A DNA stretch of 14,445 bases, from positions 1 through 14,445 of the forward strand of contig CAYQDB010000042.1 in assembly GCA_964416195.1 (NCBI GenBank). The letters run 5' to 3'. The notes below the pieces were generated by a model. It was not told the DNA's origin, did not search any database, and was given only the letters and a program-made list of their open reading frames with translations. The stretch comes from CAYQDB01 sp964416195 (GTDB taxonomy: Bacteria; Zixibacteria; MSB-5A5; GN15; FEB-12). The first letter of the stretch is position 1. Each line of letters opens with the position of its first letter. The position numbers were made by a program, and so were the translations under genes. This document shows, piece by piece, positions 1 through 5,706 of the stretch.

Positions 1-15
1 CATGAGTTTTCGTAG

Positions 16-45
16 AATATATGACTGCCTGCCGGGGCTTGACAA
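16..45 (-). promoter_or_regulatory. Possible sigma70-type promoter firing out of the left edge
   Basis: On the minus strand TTGTCA (40-45) and TATATT (16-21) are separated by 18 nt, close to the sigma70 consensus. It lies just past the cobO stop and would drive a gene beyond the left edge. The rest of bases 1-83 shows no gene. This is a short motif match only, so confidence is low. Confidence 0.25.
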
Positions 46-83
46 ATAATTTATAACTGACGGGCGATTCCTAACTCAGCAGA

Positions 84-647
84 CTATGATTCAAATCCCT
101 TGCGCGCTAGAACACCCCGCTGGTAGTAATGCTTGATTTCTTGCATTTCCGTGACGAGGTCAGCTCGTGCGATCCATTCCTCGGGGCAGTAGCGACCGGT
201 CAGAATCAACTCAACCTCGTCAGGTTTTTCATCGAGCAGGGGAAGCACCTCCTCGGCGGTAAGCAGGTTGAAATAGACCGTAACGCAGATTTCATCGAGT
301 ATTACTATATCATACTGCTTGCTCAACATCACTTCTCGCGCTCGCTTGAGGGCCTGATGGGCGGTGCGGCGATCCTGATCAGATGGGGACTGTTTGCTGA
401 ATACGAAATCGTCGTTACCATATTGTTCCACCGTAATCCACTCGCTGAGGCGCTCGAGGCTACTGACCTCCCCATAGGGGTAATCCTTCATGAACATGAC
501 TATGAAAGTCCGCAACCGGCTTCCCGCCGCACGTACAGCTTGCCCGATAGCGGCAGTCGTTTTGCCTTTGCCATTGCCGGTGTAAATCTGGATGAAACGA
601 CGGGAAGATTCGTTCCCCGAGCCTCTTTGCTTTCCTGATTCTTTCAC
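84..647 (-). CDS. cobO: Cob(I)alamin adenosyltransferase, CobO/CobA/BtuR family
   Basis: The enzyme transfers the adenosyl group of ATP to the cobalt of reduced corrinoids to make the coenzyme form of B12, in de novo synthesis or salvage, in the cytoplasm. The 187-aa length is usual for the family. The P-loop is GNGKGKTT (residues 24-31). Other family marks are LDEI (117-120), LTGRYCPEEW (149-158), DLVTEM (163-168) and the C-terminal KHYYQRGVLARKGFE (172-186). The start is GTG with only a weak GAG nine bases upstream. The first 17 residues are polar and poorly conserved in such proteins, so the start could be a little further in. It lies downstream of the radical SAM gene on the same strand with a 179-nt gap, possibly co-transcribed. 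No other corrinoid gene is present, so salvage of imported corrinoid is as likely as synthesis. The family call is firm; the exact pathway is inferred. Confidence 0.93.
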   Translation of the reverse strand: MKESGKQRGSGNESSRRFIQIYTGNGKGKTTAAIGQAVRAAGSRLRTFIVMFMKDYPYGEVSSLERLSEWITVEQYGNDDFVFSKQSPSDQDRRTAHQALKRAREVMLSKQYDIVILDEICVTVYFNLLTAEEVLPLLDEKPDEVELILTGRYCPEEWIARADLVTEMQEIKHYYQRGVLARKGFES

Positions 648-826
648 CTGCTTATTCTCACATCCATTACTGCTTTGGTCACGTCATTTAGTGATGTCTT
701 AGAAATATGTGTATTCATAACCTGAAAGAAAAGCAGGATACAAAACTGGTAGCAGGGCTCCTTGCCAAACATAAATCCGCTCGGAATTCCACCTGCCCAG
801 GCTGACCCGAATAGAGATAGCCGGTT

Positions 827-1729
827 TTACTCCAATCCATAGACCTGCCGCGGAGCCAAGTATTGCGGGAACCTGTCTATCAGGGCTAAGCGAACAAGAT
901 AACAGAAATGACATTCATCAACATACGTATCTTCATGTTTAACATCGTATTCTTTTGCCAGAAGCGCCGGCCCTCCTTTGACCAGAGGTCCACAGATTGG
1001 GTGTGATAGAGCATCATAGTTCTTAACCATCTCCGACAGGGGAGTCTCCCACATGTTGCCCATACTCAGCCCCTGACAGAGGTGGACATGGCCATACGGA
1101 TCGAGGTGAACTCTCGTGGGGGTTTCCAGTTCTTCATGCGGGCACGTGGTGAATTTCTTCCACGGTCTCCTTGGCAATCCCTCAATTAGTTTCTCGACCG
1201 CCCGGCCTTTGAACATAGCGCCGCCGCCGATAACTGATGTTCCTTTACCTTGCTCCGTGTGAACATCTGTCATAACGGTAGGCTTCTCAATACATATAGC
1301 GCTGGCAGGCATTCCCGATCTCTTCGCTGCGGTTAGAGCCATTTTGGCGGGATTGACTTCTTCCTCATCATCGTGAAACAAATCGTCACTTAAACTCAGA
1401 TTGAAGATCCCTAATTCAGAAAGCGGCCTTAACCAGAGATCGGCATCTTCAACAGATGTCGCCCAATAGGCATTACTCACTATTCCGGCTTTAAATCCCA
1501 TATTACGAGCGATCTTGATGCCCTCGAGCATCAGGGGATAGAAGAGAAACGGCTCACCGCCTTCAAAATACACCGATTCTATAGTACCGATTCTGGCGAT
1601 CTCATCAAAGACCTGCCTTAGCTGATTCAAAGTGAAAGTCCCCTTTGTGTGCGGGCCACAGTATAGAAAGCAGTGGTCGCACTCAAAAGTGCAGAGATAG
1701 GTTAGCAGAAAGTGAATTCCTGTCAGCAT
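827..1729 (-). CDS. Radical SAM protein with SPASM-like cysteine-rich C-terminus, substrate unknown
   Basis: This 300-aa protein should bind a [4Fe-4S] cluster and cleave S-adenosylmethionine to start radical chemistry. The cluster motif is C13-x3-C17-x2-C20, followed by GGEP (57-60), which contacts the SAM methionine. The C-terminal third holds further cysteines (C196, C218, C246, C273, C276) in the order CPHEE, then LDPYGHVHLCQG, then a CHFC pair. This resembles SPASM or twitch domains that carry auxiliary clusters in peptide- or protein-modifying radical SAM enzymes. The start is well supported: AAAGGAG sits 4 nt before the ATG. It follows ltaE by 64 nt on the same strand, so the two are probably co-transcribed. 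I cannot name its substrate; no obvious precursor peptide is adjacent. An anaerobic-type maturase or a general metabolic enzyme both remain possible. Confidence 0.88.
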   Translation of the reverse strand: MLTGIHFLLTYLCTFECDHCFLYCGPHTKGTFTLNQLRQVFDEIARIGTIESVYFEGGEPFLFYPLMLEGIKIARNMGFKAGIVSNAYWATSVEDADLWLRPLSELGIFNLSLSDDLFHDDEEEVNPAKMALTAAKRSGMPASAICIEKPTVMTDVHTEQGKGTSVIGGGAMFKGRAVEKLIEGLPRRPWKKFTTCPHEELETPTRVHLDPYGHVHLCQGLSMGNMWETPLSEMVKNYDALSHPICGPLVKGGPALLAKEYDVKHEDTYVDECHFCYLVRLALIDRFPQYLAPRQVYGLE

Positions 1730-1793
1730 ACAACTCCTTTCGGACTTTGATAACGAAACAGCCTGACGCTTGACTCTAAAAAACGGCCGCTTT

Positions 1794-2822
1794 CTATGCG
1801 AAAGCCTTCCCTATCCTCTGAAGTGCCTCTTCGCAATCGGCGCGAGTGATACCAAGATGCGTTACCATGCGAATCCGTTTCGGGCCAAACGGCACAGCCC
1901 AGACGCCAACGTCTTTCATTCCGGCCAGAACCGAATCTGCAGACCGGTCGCTAGTGATATTAGCCACGACAATGTTCGTCTCTACCCGCCTCATATCTAT
2001 GTCAAACAGTTCCAATTTTTCTAGGCCTTTGGCCAGAATTTTTGCATTGGCGTGGTCTTTGGCCAGACGGTCGATATTGTTTTTCACTGCGTATAGGCCG
2101 GCTGCGGCTATTATCCCTACTTGCCGCATCCCGCCACCGAAAAGCTTGCGCACCCTGCGGCAGTTCTCGATAAATGCTGCCGAGCCGAGTATCATCGAAC
2201 CTATCGGAGCGCCCAGACCCTTCGATAGGCAGACCAAAACTGAGTCAAAAGGGCGCGTCAACTCCGCTAAAGAGATGCCGGTGGCTACATGGGCGTTCCA
2301 GATTCTGGCGCCGTCGAGATGCAGTGTCAGTCCGAATTCGTCACACACCTGCCTTACTTCTTTGACCTCTCCCTGAGGGAGGATCGTCCCTCCGTGTCGG
2401 TTGTGGGTGTTTTCCAGAGAGACAAGTTTTGTCCGTGGACAGTGCAGATTGTGGGGACGAATATTGTCCCGGATCATCTCAGCAGGTATCATACCCCACT
2501 CGGTGGTCAGAAGATTGACCAGAAGGCCTGAGTGTACTGCCGGTCCGGCGACCTCGTAGTTGACAATGTGACTTTCCCGGTCACACAGCAGCTCCCATCC
2601 CGGCTGGGAGTGAACTTTGAGGCAGACTTGGTTGCCCATCGTCCCCGATGGCACAAACAGCGATGATTCCCGCTCAAAAAGCTCGGCAACATAGCCCTCA
2701 AGTTCATTGACGGTGGGATCGTCACCGAAGACGTCGTCGCCCACTTCGGCGGTAAACATCGCCTGCCGCATTTCTGGGGAGGGTTTCGTAACGGTGTCGG
2801 AGCGCAGGTCAATGATATCCAT
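1794..2822 (-). CDS. ltaE: Low-specificity L-threonine aldolase
   Basis: This PLP-dependent fold-type I enzyme splits L-threonine or L-allo-threonine into glycine and acetaldehyde. From the chosen start it is 342 aa, close to E. coli LtaE (333 aa). It begins with the family signature MDIIDLRSDTVTKPS. The PLP lysine is K201 in LSKGLGAP. The cofactor-binding HLDGARIWNA (168-177) supplies D170 and R173, H85 in RESHIVNYE is the ring-stacking histidine, and GGGMRQ (229-234) is also conserved. The open frame continues 33 codons upstream to an ATG at 2921, but that part is unlike the family and looks like leader sequence. Neither start has a clear SD. It is the first gene of a probable minus-strand unit with the radical SAM and cobO genes and is divergent from the H-NOX gene. 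Function is confident; the exact start less so. Confidence 0.93.
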   Translation of the reverse strand: MDIIDLRSDTVTKPSPEMRQAMFTAEVGDDVFGDDPTVNELEGYVAELFERESSLFVPSGTMGNQVCLKVHSQPGWELLCDRESHIVNYEVAGPAVHSGLLVNLLTTEWGMIPAEMIRDNIRPHNLHCPRTKLVSLENTHNRHGGTILPQGEVKEVRQVCDEFGLTLHLDGARIWNAHVATGISLAELTRPFDSVLVCLSKGLGAPIGSMILGSAAFIENCRRVRKLFGGGMRQVGIIAAAGLYAVKNNIDRLAKDHANAKILAKGLEKLELFDIDMRRVETNIVVANITSDRSADSVLAGMKDVGVWAVPFGPKRIRMVTHLGITRADCEEALQRIGKAFA

Positions 2823-3136
2823 AGTTGTGAATATAGTTGGTGGAACACCTTCGCACAAGCAGGCGCAGGCCAATATGCGGGTGGCAAATATCAGGAGGCT
2901 GTTGCCAGAACCTGGGAGCATACTGCTTCTGATCAGGCTTCGTTTTTTGTGACTGAATGAGCAGATGCCCGAATCCTGTACCGGGTAAGAGGCGCTGCTA
3001 TTGTCAAGGCTTGCCGCAAGATTCCGATATAAGGTATAGGAAGATTAGACTATAGAGGGGGCAGCCTCAGCTCTGAAAGTATGATCGGCCTGGAATCTGG
3101 GGCCGGCGAGACGGTAACAAAAGGGGGATTGGATCG
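2823..3136. other. Divergent intergenic region between ltaE and the H-NOX gene
   Basis: This 314-nt stretch must hold the promoters of both divergent genes. On the plus strand TTGCCG (3011-3016) and TATAGG (3035-3040) are spaced 18 nt apart and could serve the H-NOX gene. A weak hairpin, CGGCC (3086-3090) with GGCCG (3101-3105), lies in its presumed leader, and AAGGGGG sits about 9 nt before its ATG. On the minus strand a perfect -35-like TTGACA (plus-strand 3002-3007) is present without a good -10 at normal spacing. The leftmost 99 nt stay open in frame with ltaE. I see no separate gene. Confidence 0.4.
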
Positions 3137-3679
3137 ATGACAGGTATCATTAATACCGGAATACAGGAATTCGTGAAGACGAGGTATGGAGCCGAGAGCT
3201 GGGACCTCGTGAAGTCGCTGGCCAACTGCGAGGTCACATCCTTCGCAATCTACCAGGACTACCCGGACGAAATGACAATTGCTTTGTTCAAGGCTGCATC
3301 CGAAGCATGCCATCTGGCGCTTGATACAGTCATGGTTGAGTTCGGGAAGTTCATAATTGCCAACGTACTCAAGAAATACTACCCGACCTACTTGGCTTTG
3401 GCGGGTTCGTCACCCAGGGAGTTCCTGCTTAATGCGGATCACGTTCACAAACAGGTTGCCAAGAGCTTTTCAACAGCAGTACCACCGAAAATTGAATATG
3501 AAAAGCTGCCGGACGGCAACTTGCTAATACACTACCATTCCAAGCGACGGCTTTGTGCGATGCTGCGAGGGATGATTCTGGGGGTCGGGACCCTTTTCGA
3601 TCAGGACCTCAAGGTGCAGGAGAAACAATGCGTGCTCAAAGGCGCTTCGCATTGCATAATGGAGGTCGCTTTCCCATGA
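3137..3679 (+). CDS. Stand-alone H-NOX (heme nitric oxide/oxygen binding) sensor protein
   Basis: H-NOX proteins bind heme and sense NO or O2, normally controlling a histidine kinase, diguanylate cyclase or methyl-accepting protein. The 180 aa match a single H-NOX domain. The likely proximal heme ligand is H104 in LLNADHVHKQ. The heme-propionate motif Y-x-S-x-R is Y133-S135-R137. Prolines 116-117 match the heme-distorting proline of the family, and I5 matches the N-terminal isoleucine. By hand alignment with the Thermoanaerobacter (Tt) H-NOX, the distal-pocket tyrosine that stabilises O2 is replaced by M142, which suggests an NO-selective sensor. Cysteines C140, C165 and C173 recall the zinc-cysteine cluster of some proteobacterial H-NOX proteins, but the fourth ligand is not obvious. 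It is the only plus-strand gene here, and no kinase, GGDEF or MCP gene adjoins it. The domain call is confident; the output partner is unknown. Confidence 0.88.
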   Translation: MTGIINTGIQEFVKTRYGAESWDLVKSLANCEVTSFAIYQDYPDEMTIALFKAASEACHLALDTVMVEFGKFIIANVLKKYYPTYLALAGSSPREFLLNADHVHKQVAKSFSTAVPPKIEYEKLPDGNLLIHYHSKRRLCAMLRGMILGVGTLFDQDLKVQEKQCVLKGASHCIMEVAFP

Positions 3680-3850
3680 GCCGGCATGATAGTACAGCAG
3701 GCTGTCGAAAAAAGGATTTCTTTGCTGCGTATGATTGTTCTCTCACGTATGATGGCCTGGCACCATGAGTCACAAGTGAAAAGGAGTTGGCAGGAGCGCA
3801 GGGCATCCACCCTACGAGAGTCAGAGACTGTAGGTCAGCCCAAACCGCAC
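3680..3850. repeat. Intergenic region with a REP-like hairpin between convergent genes
   Basis: The H-NOX gene and the beta-rich protein gene converge here. A hairpin with arms CGCAGGG (3797-3803) and CCCTACG (3810-3816) has one mismatch and a 6-nt loop. A weaker foldback uses CAGCA and TGCTG around an AAAG/CTTT pair (about 3700-3734) and may act as a terminator for the H-NOX transcript. The remnant frame after the H-NOX stop codes for nothing recognisable, so I see no degraded partner gene. Confidence 0.35.
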
Positions 3851-4471
3851 TTATGAGATCGTAATATGACTCCCGAAGGGAGTAAGGAACTCATTCGTTG
3901 CGAAGAGGTCAAAGGTTGATTTTGTGCGTACGCCAAGTCGAATGCCAATTGGTACGGCAGCTATCCCCTTGAGGTAAATATCGAGTAACAAGCTCATACC
4001 AGGCTTTTGGCCAGTATAGGTTTTTCCCCAGCCGGATACCTGACCGGTTTCTGTCTGCTTGTAGTTGTTACCACTCAATCCAAACCCTGCTCTGAGACTT
4101 AGGTTCCTGATAGTGACAAGGCGACACTGCATCCCAAATTCTGTCGAATAGACACGTGTTTTCGCTGTTACTGTTTCGGTCAATGTATCCGCTTGGGGTG
4201 GCGGCCCTATTGTGGGGAAGTCTTGAAAAAGCATTGAAGAGCCTTTAAGCCACGTGCATTCCAGATAGAGAGTGAACTTCCGAAAGATAGTCTTATGAAT
4301 ACAAAATGCTACACCGTTTGGGTTGTTTAGTACGTTGTGATCAGTCCTGGCGAACGTAGTGAGCAGTGATACTTCAACACCAGCACTGGCGTGTGCCACG
4401 CTCTGCAACAAAATGACCACCAGTAGGCATAAGAACAGCGTGACGAGTTTGGGTCCATGCCGACAAGGCAT
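3851..4471 (-). CDS. Secreted or outer-membrane beta-rich protein of unknown function
   Basis: I do not recognise a family. The chosen start gives 206 aa with a classical signal peptide: a basic MPCRHGPK, a hydrophobic stretch about residues 9-23 (LVTLFLCLLVVILLQ) and a likely cut after AHA or ASA. The mature part is rich in alternating hydrophobic/polar segments and glycine (for example SLRAGFGLSG, MSLLLDIYLKG, VPIGIRLGVRT), as in small outer-membrane beta-barrels, though it does not end in the usual aromatic residue. The start was chosen because GGAGG lies 11 nt before this ATG and 8 nt before the adjoining GTG at 4474; the upstream ATG at 4489 has no SD. It lies 210 nt downstream of the lipoprotein gene on the same strand, and the two may serve the same envelope function. 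Barrel topology is inferred. Confidence 0.7.
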   Translation of the reverse strand: MPCRHGPKLVTLFLCLLVVILLQSVAHASAGVEVSLLTTFARTDHNVLNNPNGVAFCIHKTIFRKFTLYLECTWLKGSSMLFQDFPTIGPPPQADTLTETVTAKTRVYSTEFGMQCRLVTIRNLSLRAGFGLSGNNYKQTETGQVSGWGKTYTGQKPGMSLLLDIYLKGIAAVPIGIRLGVRTKSTFDLFATNEFLTPFGSHITIS

Positions 4472-4540
4472 CACGGGTAAATCCTCCATATTAATACGAC
4501 GGAGAAAGGGGCTGGTTTGTCAAATGCCTATAGTGCCTGT

Positions 4541-4586
4541 GTCGGGTTTCTTGTCCGCCTGCGGCGGGCTGCGGAACCCAACCTAC
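4541..4586 (-). repeat. Palindromic dispersed repeat, copy 1
   Basis: This 46-bp element, read on the minus strand, starts GTAGGTTGGGTT and ends GAAACCCGAC around a CCCGCC/GGCGG hairpin core. It matches the plus-strand element at 13706-13753 with about six differences, including two 1-base indels. Its ends are imperfect inverted repeats of each other. It sits between the lipoprotein gene and the beta-rich protein gene and looks like a REP or MITE-type element. No transposase is nearby. Confidence 0.7.
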
Positions 4587-4684
4587 TTTGCTCAAAACAT
4601 TATCGAAACCACACAGGCTATCGATCAACTCAACCCCGCTGTTTAGAGCACAGTGTTAGCGCAAGTATTCCAGTTATGCGGTCG

Positions 4685-5467
4685 TTAATCAAATAAGCAC
4701 AATGCTGGTGGCGGCTGGACGGTCCAAATTGAATCCGGGGGGAAATCCTCAGGGAACTGAGTACGTACTGAACCGATTGCCTGTTTAATTCGCCACACAA
4801 ACAGCTCCTTGGTGGTCGGTATCGAGTAGTAAACTGCCATCCAGTCGATGGACATCGACTCGTCGAAGATACTGCGCTGCATCGAATCCGTTACCAAGTA
4901 TCCGCCTATCTTTTCGTTCAGAAGTTCGATATATCCCTGCTCTACTTCGATCCCCAATGAGTCGGAAGGATTGGAGTAGTAGTACGATGCAATGATGAGA
5001 TCAGGTTCTTCGTATGCACCAAAAGCATGAATCACAATCATACTGTCCTGGTCTTGTAATCGGGGAACGGTCGGATACCAGTCGCTTGATCCAACCACGG
5101 TAAAATCACCCGGGATAACCCAGAGTGTATCAAGCATCTCTTGGACGCCATATCCCCGTCCTGTTTCTACAGTTACAATATATTTCCCCGGGATGAGTTG
5201 TACAACAGCTTTTGATGAATCATTGGTCCATGTCGTGCATGCGAAAGAGCCGGAGACTTCGGTAAACGTCACAAGGGTTCTGTTGCCTGGTTGGTACATG
5301 TGTGAGTTAAACGAATGTGGACATGTTGTCTCGGTTGCTAACAACGCCACCTGCTGCAGAGTTATTCCCCTCCCGCCGGTAATTGTGTCGCTGCATGAAA
5401 GTGCCATAACCATGATGCACACTATGAGTACTATGATGTTATACCTGTAGACATTTCGCAGTATCAT
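4685..5467 (-). CDS. Predicted lipoprotein of unknown function
   Basis: The 260-aa product begins with a hydrophobic segment (residues 10-23) ending in MALSC, a lipobox-like site with C25 as the probable lipidated cysteine. It is therefore expected at the inner or outer membrane. No domain is recognised. Residues about 85-125 (for example LIPGKYIVTVETGRGYG) look like a small beta-sandwich of the carboxypeptidase-regulatory or surface type, and C49, C77 and C257 are further cysteines. The start is strong: GGAGGGG lies 6 nt before the ATG. The gene has a good promoter candidate about 190 nt upstream and a structured leader. It is followed by the signal-peptide gene at 3851-4471, so a two-gene envelope unit is possible. 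Function is not assignable from the sequence. Confidence 0.75.
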   Translation of the reverse strand: MILRNVYRYNIIVLIVCIMVMALSCSDTITGGRGITLQQVALLATETTCPHSFNSHMYQPGNRTLVTFTEVSGSFACTTWTNDSSKAVVQLIPGKYIVTVETGRGYGVQEMLDTLWVIPGDFTVVGSSDWYPTVPRLQDQDSMIVIHAFGAYEEPDLIIASYYYSNPSDSLGIEVEQGYIELLNEKIGGYLVTDSMQRSIFDESMSIDWMAVYYSIPTTKELFVWRIKQAIGSVRTQFPEDFPPDSIWTVQPPPALCLFD

Positions 5468-5522
5468 TAGCCACCCCTCCGTTTGTCTACCACGATTATG
5501 TGGTGAATTCCATTCTGTTACT

Positions 5523-5645
5523 AGCCGACCAGTATTCCCCAGTATTATGCCTAACCTACACGGCTACTGGTCATATCAATATATCTATCTATCATTATAA
5601 TCTATATATTTATTGCCATTTGTCAAACTGTTTTCAGGACAGTTT
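5523..5645 (-). promoter_or_regulatory. Structured leader of the lipoprotein gene with alternative pairings
   Basis: Several inverted repeats lie in the presumed 5' UTR. GACCAGTA (5527-5534) is perfectly complementary to TACTGGTC (5565-5572). AGCCG (5523-5527) is complementary to CGGCT (5561-5565), but these arms are ordered so that both stems cannot nest together. The motif CCAGTATT is directly repeated (5529-5536, 5539-5546), giving a second partner for TACTGG. AAACTGT (5625-5631) pairs with ACAGTTT (5639-5645) close to the presumed transcription start. This may be a regulatory fold or operator; no known riboswitch class is recognised. Confidence 0.35.
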
Positions 5646-5655
5646 CATGGCTGAT

Positions 5656-5685
5656 ATTATAGACCTTGGTTAACACACTTGTTAA
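5656..5685 (-). promoter_or_regulatory. Sigma70-like promoter for the lipoprotein gene
   Basis: On the minus strand TTAACA (5680-5685) and a consensus TATAAT (5656-5661) are 18 nt apart, just downstream of the mfd stop. It points at the lipoprotein gene and would give a leader of roughly 180 nt. A second possible site, TTGACA (5621-5626) with TAGATT (5599-5604) at 16 nt, lies closer to the gene. Confidence 0.45.
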
Positions 5686-5706
5686 GTGGGATATCGTTGT
5701 TCCTGC

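Noticed and set aside
129..638. 169-codon plus-strand open frame opposite cobO
   Set aside because: It lies wholly antisense to a gene with clear family motifs and shows no recognisable domain.
699..914. 71-codon minus-strand frame overlapping the end of the radical SAM gene
   Set aside because: Composition is unlike a real protein and it overlaps the conserved C-terminus in another frame.
2823..2921. N-terminal extension of threonine aldolase by 33 codons, hydrophobic with cysteines
   Set aside because: The family begins at the IDLRSDTVTKP motif, and the extension has no SD and no match to the fold. It is better read as leader DNA.
3697..3720. CAGGCTGTCGAAAAAAGG-like sequence after the H-NOX gene, resembling some insertion-sequence ends
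   Set aside because: There is no second end, target duplication or transposase, so a mobile-element call is not supported.
5587..5614. AT-rich tract with TATCTATCTATCATT repeats as a possible origin or iteron site
   Set aside because: The repeats are short and irregular and no DnaA boxes or replication genes are present; an AT-rich promoter or leader region explains it.
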